This document shows, one piece after another, positions 28,442 through 37,120 of a DNA stretch of 49,847 nt (position 1 is the first letter of the stretch; each line of letters opens with the position of its first letter). This stretch comes from Gammaproteobacteria bacterium (GTDB taxonomy: Bacteria > Pseudomonadota > Gammaproteobacteria > SZUA-229). Where the stretch lies: positions 1 to 49,847 of the forward strand of contig JAPHRO010000054.1 of the NCBI GenBank assembly GCA_026195895.1. Direction: 5' to 3'. Under the pieces are notes generated by a model that was not told the DNA's origin, did not search any database, and saw nothing but the letters and a program-made list of their open reading frames with translations. A program made the translations under genes and the position numbers.

Positions 28442-28457
28442 TGGCCTGTGATTTGCA
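28442..28457 (+). promoter_or_regulatory. Sigma-54 promoter for fliK
   Basis: TGGCCTGTGATTTGCA has GG at 28443-28444 and GC at 28455-28456 separated by 10 bases. It is 46 nt upstream of the fliK ATG in the fliJ-fliK spacer. Confidence 0.82.
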
Positions 28458-28502
28458 CCTGCATAGTTGTACAGAAACCATGGCAACACAGGTGCAATAA
28501 CG

Positions 28503-29735
28503 ATGGAAATGACTCAACCGCTCCGTTTGCAGGCTACGGCAACGCAACAATTAGCAACAACCGGTGATAATAATCAGCAGCAGGCCTCCGCGGGTGCTGG
28601 ATTTGATGAGCATTTATCTGAGCAGATCGATCGCGCTGAATCTGCAAACACCAGCGAAGAAGCAAAAAATACCGAATTAAATCAGGAAGATAACGAAACC
28701 ATTGTGGCCCGGGAAGGCGAATCGGTGGAACCGGAAGTCACGCCGGAGGAGCTGGCCGATGCAGCTATACTGCAGCAATCAGATACGCATTTGCTGGCGC
28801 TGCAGCCCGATGAATCGGCAGCAGATAACCCTGATGAAACAAACGATTCACAGCACCAGTTGATGCCGCCCGCTGGCAATGGCTTGCCGCCTGTAGCCAG
28901 TCAGCCTGGTCAGCCGTTACCGGCTCAGCCAGCTGTTGCCATTGTTGCAAATCAGTTACCGCAGTCGGTGGCTGCTGAGCAGACTGGCGCTGGCGCTATT
29001 TCGCTACAGCAGCCGGATGCAGGTAAACTGACGCAAACTAATCTGAATCAGACCCAGGCTGTCGCGGAAGAAATTAGCAAATTTGATAATACTGAAAAAT
29101 TTGTGCCGCCCGAATTTAGATTGCAAATGAAAAACGAAGTGCAAAATACTGCCCAGAATACGCAGCATAATGTGGCCTCAACCGTTGCCTCAGCAGCGGC
29201 GCTTGCCAGCAGTTTGCAGCAGGTGCCGGTTAGTACCGCTATTGCTTCTATTAATGCGCCGTCTGCCACAGCGATGGGTGATGTGTCTTTTACCAGTCTG
29301 TCTGGCTTAAATTCGAGCATCGCGACGCCGCTACAAAACCCGGGCTGGTCGAACAGTATTGCTGAACGGATTAGCTGGATGATTAACGGTAATTTTCAGC
29401 ATGCAGAACTCAAATTAAATCCCGCGCATCTGGGGCCGCTGGAGATCAAACTGGCGATAAACGATGATCAGGCATCGGTGAGTTTTGTCACCGCACATGC
29501 GCCAGTGCGTGAAGCACTGGATGTGGCCATGCCCCGCTTACGAGAAATGCTGGAACAGCAGGGACTGAATCTCGCTGATGTCGATGTATCGCAATATTCA
29601 GATGCAGAAAGCGAGCAGGCAGACCAGTCAACAGATCAGGATATGAGGGGCGATGCCGAGCTTGCTGCAGCCGATCAAATGAAAGAAACGATGATTTCTA
29701 TTGATGTGAATTCGGGTGTGAGTATTTATGCCTGA
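28503..29735 (+). CDS. fliK: Flagellar hook-length control protein FliK
   Basis: FliK measures the hook and triggers the switch to filament export. The product has 410 residues. The first ~290 form a low-complexity Gln/Ala/Glu/Thr-rich ruler region. The C-terminal switch domain (about 290-375) carries WSNSIAERISWMINGNFQHA with ELKLNPAHLGPLEIKLAIND and the REMLEQQGLNLADVDVS ending typical of the Flg_hook domain. The ATG at 28503 has AGGTG 8 nt ahead; the upstream GTG-type start at 28467 overlaps the promoter area. The genes normally next (fliLMNOPQR) are not present. Confidence 0.93.
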   Translation: MEMTQPLRLQATATQQLATTGDNNQQQASAGAGFDEHLSEQIDRAESANTSEEAKNTELNQEDNETIVAREGESVEPEVTPEELADAAILQQSDTHLLALQPDESAADNPDETNDSQHQLMPPAGNGLPPVASQPGQPLPAQPAVAIVANQLPQSVAAEQTGAGAISLQQPDAGKLTQTNLNQTQAVAEEISKFDNTEKFVPPEFRLQMKNEVQNTAQNTQHNVASTVASAAALASSLQQVPVSTAIASINAPSATAMGDVSFTSLSGLNSSIATPLQNPGWSNSIAERISWMINGNFQHAELKLNPAHLGPLEIKLAINDDQASVSFVTAHAPVREALDVAMPRLREMLEQQGLNLADVDVSQYSDAESEQADQSTDQDMRGDAELAAADQMKETMISIDVNSGVSIYA

Positions 29736-30059
29736 TTTTTTATAAACAGTTACTGCTTTTTTTATCCAGTGAATCGTAAACTTATTTTAATATTGAGTAA
29801 TCGGTAGATATTGATTAAAGAACTCGCAAGCTACAGAGCACGTCTACTATAGGCAACAGATGAAGAGGGAAGTAGTAATACAGGAATTATTGTTGTCAGG
29901 AATATTATAAACATCGGTGGGCTGGTAATAACAAAAGATTTTAATTTCATAGCTTTTTCAAATAGTCAGACCCTATATCCGTAATAGACACTCAATGAAA
30001 CGAGTATAAGAATAGTTCGGGTGGATTTAGCGTTTGCAGCGGTTTTATTCGACAATGTC
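29736..30059. other. 324-nt spacer between fliK and a convergent gene
   Basis: This A/T-rich stretch between converging genes has short T runs at 29736-29762 that could aid termination of fliK, but no convincing hairpin. I see no gene, repeat or promoter in it. It marks the point where the flagellar cluster stops. Confidence 0.5.
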
Positions 30060-31211
30060 TTAATAGTTTTCCGGGCTAAACGCGGGTTTTATTGCGATAC
30101 CCCAGGCTTCGTTACAGTCCAGTTGATTGGCCAGTAGAATTTCCTCCGGGTATTCAATATCCGCAGCGATCAGTGATATTTGTTGTTTCTTATAGGGTGT
30201 CAGTAGTCGCTTAAACCATTCAATATCAACGCTATCATCCGATATATTGGCCAGGGCATGGTGAATCATGGGTATGTTCAGCTCGATTGAATTGCAGCGA
30301 TTTTTCAATAGATAATTCAATGAGTGCAGCGAAAAACTGAACTGAGAAATAGTGATGCTTACCGGCAGCTCGGCCAGGCGGCTATAAAGCTGGCGGCTAA
30401 CAGGGTCATGTAAGTAATTTTCATTAATGATGAGTTCCAGTGATTTAATATCTATTCCTGTTTCAGGAACTATATTTCTGATCATGTCGACATAATATTG
30501 GGGGTTATCAATAAAAGGAAACACCGGCAATATCAGCCTGTCGGTAATCAGTCCTTTATTTTTAAGCTGTTTGAAGTTGAGGCAGGCGCCTAGCATCAGA
30601 TTCTTGATGGCTTTTAATGATAAGGGTGTGGCACATTGTGGATTAATCAGCGGACGAGCTTCGGAGCCGAAATGAATAAACTGTGCTTCAACAGCAACGA
30701 TGCTTTCATCACTTAGTTTAATTCGAGGTCGGAAAAGCAGCCGGTATTTATTCTGCTCGATTTGCGATTCGAGTGAGTTTTCAGCCTGCCGCTGGGCAGA
30801 CTGGTTAAATTGTAATGTTCTGCCGATGCGGTGTTTCAGCACAGACCAGTTGATGGGCTTGGTGATATAGTCATCGGCACCAAAGCGAAACGCCTGTTCC
30901 ACTGACGGATCGTCATCCAGGGAGGTGATCATGATAACGGGAATTTCAGGGTATTTTTGCTTGATGATATTACAGGTAACGAAACCATCCTGTTCCGGCA
31001 TGATAGCGTCCAGTAAAACAAGATTGGGTTTGTGTTTTTCAACCAGGTCCAGGGCTTCCCGTCCATCTGAGGCTTCAAGCGCCTGATAGCGTTCCTTGAC
31101 GATGATATGGTGCAGCATCAACCGTATAGAAGGGTCATCGTCAGCAATAATGATGAGTGGTACATCGGGATCGATGGAGGGGGTATCACGTTGAGATCCG
31201 TGGATTGGCAT
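30060..31211 (-). CDS. Response regulator with degenerate EAL domain
   Basis: The 383-residue protein has an N-terminal receiver domain (about 18-135) with phosphoacceptor Asp68 in LVLLDAIMPEQDG and Lys in YITKPIN. It is followed by a C-terminal domain with the outline of an EAL phosphodiesterase: the opening position reads SIVAVEAQFIHFG in place of the EAL-L-R-W stretch, the next metal-binding region reads ELIINENYLHD, and the end reads AWGIAIKPAF where active enzymes have QGY. The catalytic residues therefore look lost and it is probably a c-di-GMP-binding or purely protein-interacting module. AGGA lies 7 nt before the ATG. It is transcribed away from the cheA relic and the STAS gene. Confidence 0.8.
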   Translation of the reverse strand: MPIHGSQRDTPSIDPDVPLIIIADDDPSIRLMLHHIIVKERYQALEASDGREALDLVEKHKPNLVLLDAIMPEQDGFVTCNIIKQKYPEIPVIMITSLDDDPSVEQAFRFGADDYITKPINWSVLKHRIGRTLQFNQSAQRQAENSLESQIEQNKYRLLFRPRIKLSDESIVAVEAQFIHFGSEARPLINPQCATPLSLKAIKNLMLGACLNFKQLKNKGLITDRLILPVFPFIDNPQYYVDMIRNIVPETGIDIKSLELIINENYLHDPVSRQLYSRLAELPVSITISQFSFSLHSLNYLLKNRCNSIELNIPMIHHALANISDDSVDIEWFKRLLTPYKKQQISLIAADIEYPEEILLANQLDCNEAWGIAIKPAFSPENY

Positions 31212-31368
31212 GCCTGCATCCTGTGCAACGTTATTTGAATTTAAAGTGTAGTTGGTTAATTCTGGATATCAATGCCGTTGATCATATCTGCTGAGGCTGT
31301 TTTTTAGATCAGGATTTAAAAAAATTAATGCATACTAGGCAGGATTTTTCTGAGTGATACTTTATCTG

Positions 31369-31686
31369 CATGGTGATATCTCGAAGATGTGCCGGCTGAT
31401 CGTATCACAGCAGGTAAAGATGAAACTGCTATTATTAGTTTAAATACCTGCTACAAAGTCGGCAATATCGTCATTGAAACAATCGATGAGGGCAAAGGTA
31501 CTGATCCAGGTGCGGTGTTAGGAAAAACGATTATAAAAGGTCTGGTGTCTGCAGGTGACAATCTAACTAACTGGCCAGCAAATCAATGATCTTATTTTTC
31601 AGCCTGGATTTTCAACCGTTAAGGTGATTGCTGATGTTGCTGGTCAAGGCGTTGATATGGATGCAGGTGAAATTGAATTGTTTTAA
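31369..31686 (+). pseudogene. cheA: Remnant of chemotaxis kinase CheA (ATP-binding domain)
   Basis: Two frames together spell out part of the CheA ATPase domain. The first (31377-31570) reads LEDVPADRITAGKDETAII, GNIVIETIDEGKG (N-box partner and a damaged G1 box, normally DDGAG) and KTIIKGLVSAGDN. After a frameshift near 31570-31576 the other frame reads QQINDLIFQPGFSTVKVIAD and VAGQGVDMDAGEIELF then stops, equivalent to the LIFAPGFST and GRGVGMDVV motifs of CheA. A further shift lies near 31375, where His-Gly of the DHGIE motif is out of frame. The rest of CheA is absent on both sides. No protein should be made. A 66-codon open frame here is part of this relic. Confidence 0.85.
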
Positions 31687-31706
31687 TCAGAGCAGGAGTT
31701 AGGCTA

Positions 31707-32012
31707 ATGAGTATTTCAGTGGATGTGTCAGGTGACAAAAAACAGGTAAGGTTAAAAATAAGTGGACGGTTTGATTTTAGTTTACATAATGAATTCCGGA
31801 AAGCTTATAAAGATATAGGTATAACGGGTGGGGAATATATTGTTGATCTTGGAACGACAGAATATCTCGATAGTTCAGCCCTGGGTATGCTGTTATTATT
31901 AAAAGAACATGCGGAGTCGGAATCGTCAAAGGTTAGGATAATTAACAGCAGTGGGGAAATACTGGAAATATTGCATATAGCCAGTTTTGATAAATTATTC
32001 ACACTGGCTTAA
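31707..32012 (+). CDS. STAS-domain anti-sigma factor antagonist, HsbA-like
   Basis: This 101-residue protein is a single STAS domain of the SpoIIAA type. The phosphorylation site region TEYLDSSALGMLLLLKEHA (Ser56 or Ser57) is intact. In Pseudomonas aeruginosa HsbA, encoded beside cheR-cheV and the response regulator HsbR, binds the anti-sigma factor FlgM and modulates motility and biofilm. Its position 20 nt before an HsbR-like gene supports the same pairing here. A strong AGGAG ribosome binding site lies 8 nt before the ATG. No flgM gene is in the window, so the target is not shown. Confidence 0.85.
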   Translation: MSISVDVSGDKKQVRLKISGRFDFSLHNEFRKAYKDIGITGGEYIVDLGTTEYLDSSALGMLLLLKEHAESESSKVRIINSSGEILEILHIASFDKLFTLA

Positions 32013-32031
32013 TTCAAGATTTTAGATATAT

Positions 32032-33717
32032 ATGTCTGCAAAAGTAACGGTTTTAATTGTTGATGATGATCTCACTAATCGCCTGGTGTTGCGCGCTATT
32101 TTAAAAGAAACGGGTTTTGAAATGCTGGAAGCTGAAAATGGTGAACAGGCAATCGAAATTTTTGATCGAGTCCGTATTGATATTGTATTGCTCGATGTGA
32201 TGATGCCGGTAATGGATGGCTATCAGGCGGCAAAATTAATAAAAACACGATCTACGCGTTTTATACCCATTATTTTTCTTACGGCATTAACAGATGAAAA
32301 AGCACTAGCCAGATGTATTGAGGCCGGCGGCGATGATTTTTTAACTAAACCATATAATCACATTATTTTGCGTGCCAAAATCGATGCCTTGTTACGCATC
32401 AATGATTTATACAAAAAAATTAGCATACAAAATGAAGAGCTTAATAAACACAATATTCGCATCCAGCAGGAAATCAATGTTGCTAAAAAAGTTTTTGGCA
32501 ATGTGTTGAATCCAGATATTAAAGATTCTGTTACTGGATTACGCTATTCAATGTCATCAATGTCGATATTTAATGGCGATATGATTTTAGCCGACAGAAA
32601 TAAAACAGATGGCATGGATGTTTTGATTAGTGATTTTACCGGGCATGGCTTATCAGCCGCTATTGGTTCGATTCCTGTCGCAGATATATTTTATACTATG
32701 ACCCGTAAAGGGTTTTCATTTACAGAAACCCTGGCCGAGATAAATAATAAACTTTATAAGTTATTGCCGACTCAGATGTTTATGGCGGCAGCGTTGATAA
32801 GTATTGATCGAGAAAATAACGTAGTATCTGTTGTTAACTGTGGCCTGCCTGATTTACATATGATCCGGGGCACAGAAATAATCAAAGAACTTAAATCTCA
32901 GAATATTCCATTAGGCATAGTTAAACAAACGCCTGATAAGTTTGATGTGGAAATGCAGTCAATCCAGTATGAGGATCGAATATTAGCTGCAACTGACGGC
33001 ATTATGGAAGCCGAGAACCGTCAGGGAGAACTGTATGGCAAAGAGCGGATATTAGACAGCGTTCGGTTTGCTAAAAAACCCGATCATCTATTCGATAAAA
33101 TACTCAATGATTGCCTTGAATTTTCTAAAGAGACTGAGCAAAGTGATGATATTACCCTGCTGGAATTGTGCCATCTTAAACATGTAAAGTATCAAATAAA
33201 AAATGATGTGCAGCAAATGATGAAGCCGGCAGAATGGTCGATGCAATTTAGCCTGGATATAGATAGCCTGCGTAATTTTGATATATTACCGTACATTATG
33301 CAGGGCGTGAATGGCTTGCAATCTATTCCCAATGGACGTTCAACAGTGCATACCATTCTTACCGAAATTTTTGCCAATGCACTGGATCATGGTGTGTTAG
33401 GGCTCGATTCAAATATGAAAACTACCCCTGATGGATATATGAACTTTTATATGGAAAAAAATCAGCGACTTGAAACCATAGAAGAAGGCAATATTCAGAT
33501 AATTTTAAATCACGAAACCAAAGAGACCGGTGGCGGCCGGTTGACTATTTATGTGTGTGATAGCGGTCCAGGGTTCGATTTTTCTAAATCACAGGTATCG
33601 ATGGAAAATAATGAAGGCTTCTCCGGGCGCGGTCTTGCAATGATTAAACATCTCTGTACCGAGGTAAAGTTTCTGGGTAAAGGCAACGCTATAATGGCTA
33701 CTTATGAATGGGGCTAG
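32032..33717 (+). CDS. HsbR-like receiver/PP2C phosphatase/kinase protein
   Basis: The 561 residues hold three domains: a receiver (1-125, Asp55 in IVLLDVMMPVMDG, Lys in FLTKPY), a SpoIIE/PP2C phosphatase (about 165-385; GDMILADRNKTDGMDVLISD and DFTGHGLSAAIG with metal-binding Asp residues, later AATDGIMEAEN and SDDITLLEL) and a C-terminal HATPase of the anti-sigma kinase type (TEIFANALDHGVLG, CDSGPGFDFS, GRGLAMIKHL). This architecture is that of P. aeruginosa HsbR, which phosphorylates and dephosphorylates HsbA. It would set the phosphorylation state of the adjacent STAS protein. The two genes are 19 nt apart. Confidence 0.87.
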   Translation: MSAKVTVLIVDDDLTNRLVLRAILKETGFEMLEAENGEQAIEIFDRVRIDIVLLDVMMPVMDGYQAAKLIKTRSTRFIPIIFLTALTDEKALARCIEAGGDDFLTKPYNHIILRAKIDALLRINDLYKKISIQNEELNKHNIRIQQEINVAKKVFGNVLNPDIKDSVTGLRYSMSSMSIFNGDMILADRNKTDGMDVLISDFTGHGLSAAIGSIPVADIFYTMTRKGFSFTETLAEINNKLYKLLPTQMFMAAALISIDRENNVVSVVNCGLPDLHMIRGTEIIKELKSQNIPLGIVKQTPDKFDVEMQSIQYEDRILAATDGIMEAENRQGELYGKERILDSVRFAKKPDHLFDKILNDCLEFSKETEQSDDITLLELCHLKHVKYQIKNDVQQMMKPAEWSMQFSLDIDSLRNFDILPYIMQGVNGLQSIPNGRSTVHTILTEIFANALDHGVLGLDSNMKTTPDGYMNFYMEKNQRLETIEEGNIQIILNHETKETGGGRLTIYVCDSGPGFDFSKSQVSMENNEGFSGRGLAMIKHLCTEVKFLGKGNAIMATYEWG

Positions 33718-33815
33718 TCATTATTTTTTTAAATAACCATTCATCCGTATAATACTTGACTAAAATACTAGGTTATTATATACATGTAATTGTTAATAAC
33801 CAGGAGGATCTAGTC

Positions 33816-34031
33816 ATGATAATCCGAGTCACTACAGATCCCATGACCCAGCAAGAAGTTATCAATCCTGAAGCACATCCCTGTGTTTATGATGGCGATG
33901 GTGAAAATGGTCTGGAAATCTATTTCGAATCTGAACAATCCAAACAGGAATACCTGAACTGGGACAGGGACGACGACCACAAAATTGTACTGAAGGGAAG
34001 CAGCAGTGCCGATTACGTCGCTGAAGGTTAA
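33816..34031 (+). CDS. Small acidic protein of unknown function
   Basis: I do not recognise this 71-residue protein. It begins MIIRVTTDPMTQQEV and is strongly acidic with no signal peptide or membrane helix. It has one Cys (HPCVYDGDGENG). The start at 33816 is supported by a strong AGGAGG site 8 nt upstream; longer frame extensions to 33756 lack one. It lies alone between hsbR and a small membrane protein. The excellent ribosome binding site and clean frame suggest a real, well-translated gene. Confidence 0.7.
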   Translation: MIIRVTTDPMTQQEVINPEAHPCVYDGDGENGLEIYFESEQSKQEYLNWDRDDDHKIVLKGSSSADYVAEG

Positions 34032-34125
34032 AGCTTATCTCTAAATATTAAAACTCCCGTGGTCTTCACCGGCCTTCGGGTTTAATGATGATGTATCGCT
34101 GTATAACCTGTTGAGGAGTTATCAA

Positions 34126-34632
34126 ATGTTTCATCGTCTTTATTTTCTGCTTCCAAATGAAGCGCTCACACAAAATATTGTTACCGAATGCTACCAGTCC
34201 GGCGTATCGAGGCGGCATATACACGTCCATGGCAGGAATGGTATTCAGCTAAAAAGTTTACCTAAAGCGACTATGCGACAGCGGCTTGATGTCAGTCGTA
34301 TTATCGAAAAAATCGCCTGGAACACTGATCTGGTAATATTTTTTGCAGCATTGATTGGCGCGGTTATTACGGCCATGTTCGGTGCTTTCCAGTGGAGTGC
34401 GCTGTTAGTTGGCATCATGCTGGTGGCGTTTATTTTAGGTTATTTATTTGCCGGGCATGTTCCTCGAGTGCATTTAGATGAATTTAATGACGCGCTGCAT
34501 CATGGTGAAATTCTACTTATGATTGATGTGCCTGCAAAAAAAGTTGCCGAGATTGAACGTCTGGTTGAACGACATCACCCCGCAGCTATACCAGGGGGAG
34601 CTAGCTGGACGCTGGATGCACTGGGGATTTGA
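34126..34632 (+). CDS. Putative membrane protein with two helices
   Basis: The 168-residue product has a soluble N-terminal part (MFHRLYFLLPNEALTQNIVT, about 1-60), two adjacent membrane helices (DLVIFFAALIGAVITAMFGA and ALLVGIMLVAFILGYLFAG, about 66-112) and a soluble C-terminal part resembling the N-terminal one (HGEILLMIDVPAKKVAEIER). The layout, with two small ferredoxin-like halves around a membrane hairpin, resembles uncharacterised stress-related membrane proteins, but I cannot name a family. GAGGAG lies 7 nt before the ATG at 34126; an earlier GTG-type start at 34111 overlaps it. Confidence 0.75.
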   Translation: MFHRLYFLLPNEALTQNIVTECYQSGVSRRHIHVHGRNGIQLKSLPKATMRQRLDVSRIIEKIAWNTDLVIFFAALIGAVITAMFGAFQWSALLVGIMLVAFILGYLFAGHVPRVHLDEFNDALHHGEILLMIDVPAKKVAEIERLVERHHPAAIPGGASWTLDALGI

Positions 34633-34638
34633 AACTGA

Positions 34639-36102
34639 TTAAAGAACAGGCGGCAGGATAGAAAAAGCGTCATGTGCGGGTTCTTCTTGCTGAACGTTTT
34701 TGGCTAACTGATAATTTAACAGGTCGTAGTAGCGTCGAATGCCTTCAACATAGCGCACCGGCTCCCAGCCCCTGGCATAACCGAATTTGGTTTTTTTGTA
34801 CCATTTTTTTTGTGACAGCAAGGGCAGGGTGGTTTTCAGGTCTATCCATTTGTTCGGATCTTTGCCCTGTTGAATAGCGATTTTCCTGGCATCTAATACG
34901 TGATAGTAGCCCACATTATAAGCAGCCATGGCAAACCAGGTTCGGTCAGGCTCTTTGATATCTTCAGGGAAACGGGCACTAATCTGGGCCAGGTATTTCG
35001 CACCGCCAAAAATACTGCTTTTGGGATCCAGGCGATTTTTTATGCCGAGCTGGCCTGCGGTTTTTCGAGTCAGCATCATGATGCCGCGCACACCCGTGGG
35101 AGAAACGGCGCGGGGATTCCAGTGGGATTCCTGGTAGCCCATCGCGGCCAGTAATTTCCAGTCCAGCTTATATTTTTTTGCAGCTTGCTGGTATAAGTCC
35201 TGGTATTTGCTGAGTCGTGTTGCAATGTGACGCACGTAGATGCGATTGCCAACATAATCGAATTTGGATACATGGCCATAATGGCGTTCGATTAATTGTG
35301 TGATGTCACCGTTATTCAGGCTGCGCCAGAAGAAGCTCATTGCTTTGTCGTAGAGGCTGGAATCCTTAGTGATGGGGAATGCCCAGGCCAGTTGCCTGGG
35401 TTCTGATATATCGAAGGCAGCCCGCAGTTCCAGCATGAATCGCTGGTTCATCTTAAGCTCATTCGAATCCGCGATGGTGTAATCAATGATTTTATTTTCG
35501 ACTAGCTGCAATAGCTCTTCGCTTTCCATGTCATTGTGTTCTTTCCAGCTCAGGCCCGGATATTTCTTTTTCAGTTTTTTCAGACTTTCCACATGACTGG
35601 AACCGGCAACCACTTCCAGGTTGCCCAATGCCAGATCTTCAATGGATTCTGGCTTTTTATCCTGATTGTGATAAATCAGTTTTTCAGTGATTTCCTGGTA
35701 ACTTGCGGTGAAACGTACCCGCTGTTTGCGCGATTCGGTAATGGTTAATCCGGCAGCGGCAAAGTGGGCTTTGCCATTGTCCAGCATGTCAAAAATATCC
35801 TGCAGGTTGTCGGGAGTGATAATTTTTAATTTGACGCCCAGAGAGTCCGCAAATTTTTTGACCAGCTCATATTCGAAACCGGTCGGGCCCTGCGCGCCTT
35901 CATAGTAGGTGGTGGGGCTGTTGCGGCTGATAACCACCAGTTCACCACTTTGCTGCACCTGCTTCAACAGGTTCGGTTTGAATAGCAGCGGGACGCCCTC
36001 AAAAATCAGCACGATGATGGCGGCTAGCGTAATGAGGGACGATGCCATGGTGCGGCAGCGTGGATTGGTCAGTGGATTGGGCAACTCAGAGGTCTTTCTC
36101 AA
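34639..36102 (-). CDS. mltF: Membrane-bound lytic murein transglycosylase F
   Basis: MltF cleaves peptidoglycan glycan strands and is anchored at the envelope. The 487 residues comprise an N-terminal hydrophobic segment (about 19-40), a periplasmic solute-binding (SBP_bac_3-like) domain from GELVVISRNSPTTYYEGAQG to about residue 290, and a C-terminal SLT domain with the catalytic Glu in AAMGYQESHWNPRAVSPTG, then GIMMLT and AMAAYNVGYYH. The start may be at the codon given or at the Met at residue 19 (MASSLITLAAIIVL). The gene ends 6 nt from the end of the convergent membrane-protein gene. Confidence 0.93.
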   Translation of the reverse strand: MRKTSELPNPLTNPRCRTMASSLITLAAIIVLIFEGVPLLFKPNLLKQVQQSGELVVISRNSPTTYYEGAQGPTGFEYELVKKFADSLGVKLKIITPDNLQDIFDMLDNGKAHFAAAGLTITESRKQRVRFTASYQEITEKLIYHNQDKKPESIEDLALGNLEVVAGSSHVESLKKLKKKYPGLSWKEHNDMESEELLQLVENKIIDYTIADSNELKMNQRFMLELRAAFDISEPRQLAWAFPITKDSSLYDKAMSFFWRSLNNGDITQLIERHYGHVSKFDYVGNRIYVRHIATRLSKYQDLYQQAAKKYKLDWKLLAAMGYQESHWNPRAVSPTGVRGIMMLTRKTAGQLGIKNRLDPKSSIFGGAKYLAQISARFPEDIKEPDRTWFAMAAYNVGYYHVLDARKIAIQQGKDPNKWIDLKTTLPLLSQKKWYKKTKFGYARGWEPVRYVEGIRRYYDLLNYQLAKNVQQEEPAHDAFSILPPVL

Positions 36103-36172
36103 TTATCATAATTATATTATAACTGCTACACAGACTCTTGCCCTTCTCCGTTTGGGGGAGATTAGAATCCGT

Positions 36173-36985
36173 TTATAGATTAAATTCGGCCCAGACGGGG
36201 CAATGATCGGAAGGTTTTTCCATCGCCCGGATAGCATAATCAATGCCGGTATTGCTGCATTGCTCCAGCATGGGCTGGCTGGCCAGAATCAGGTCAATTC
36301 GCAGGCCACGTTTCGGTTCGCGGTCAAAGCCCTTGCTGCGATAATCAAACCAGCTAAAGCGATCATCTACCTCGGGATGCTGCTGGCGGAAGGTGTCATA
36401 GAGGCCCCAGCCAGAGAGCTTTTGTAGCCATTCCCGTTCTTCCGGCAGGAAGCTGCATTTGCCCGTCTTCAGCCAGCGTTTGGCATTGTCAGAACCAATA
36501 CCGATATCATAATCGACCGGTGCGATATTCATATCACCCATGACAATCAGATGCTCGTCCGGTTTATATTGCTGTTCAATCAACTGGCTCAGATCAGCAT
36601 AAAACTTTTTCTTTGCCGGATATTTCGTAGGGTGCGCATTGCTTTCACCCTGGGGAAAATAGCCATTCATTACGGTCAGTGTTTTACCATTCACTTCAAA
36701 CGAGGCGGCGATAAATCGGCGTTGCGCATCCTCGGCATCAGCCGGAAAGCCCTTGTGGATAGTGATTGGCGTCTGTTTGTATAACAGGGCGACGCCATAA
36801 TGGGTTTTCTGGCCATGGAAAGTCGCCTGATAGCCCAGCTGTTCGATCATTTCGATGGGGAAATCCTCGTCCTGTACTTTGGTTTCCTGAATGCCAATGA
36901 CATCCGGTTGATGGCTGTCGATGAGGGCCTGTAGCTGGTGTTGCCGGGTGCGAATACTGTTGGTATTGAATGAAACGATTTTCAT
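36173..36985 (-). CDS. xthA: Exodeoxyribonuclease III
   Basis: XthA is a Mg-dependent AP endonuclease and 3' exonuclease in base excision repair. The 270 residues match. Active-site motifs are VSFNTNSIR (Asn7), GIQETKV (metal-binding Glu34), VMGDMNIAP and the terminal [12 protein letters not shown] with the catalytic Asp-His pair. The substrate-binding [12 protein letters not shown] is also visible. It is monocistronic-looking and divergent from gloB across a 135-nt spacer. Confidence 0.95.
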   Translation of the reverse strand: MKIVSFNTNSIRTRQHQLQALIDSHQPDVIGIQETKVQDEDFPIEMIEQLGYQATFHGQKTHYGVALLYKQTPITIHKGFPADAEDAQRRFIAASFEVNGKTLTVMNGYFPQGESNAHPTKYPAKKKFYADLSQLIEQQYKPDEHLIVMGDMNIAPVDYDIGIGSDNAKRWLKTGKCSFLPEEREWLQKLSGWGLYDTFRQQHPEVDDRFSWFDYRSKGFDREPKRGLRIDLILASQPMLEQCSNTGIDYAIRAMEKPSDHCPVWAEFNL

Positions 36986-37120
36986 AGTGCGAACTTAAAT
37001 CCTGCTGTTTTTGCTTATGACGATAGCGCGGCATACACTATCATTATTCGGCGCCAATGTCTGCGCAGCCAGGGCCGGCATCATTCGACTATACAAGCTT
37101 AAATAGCAAGGCTTTACAAC

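Noticed and set aside
31389-31589. 66-codon frame as an independent small gene
   Set aside because: Its sequence is a piece of CheA continued in another frame, so it is part of a pseudogene.
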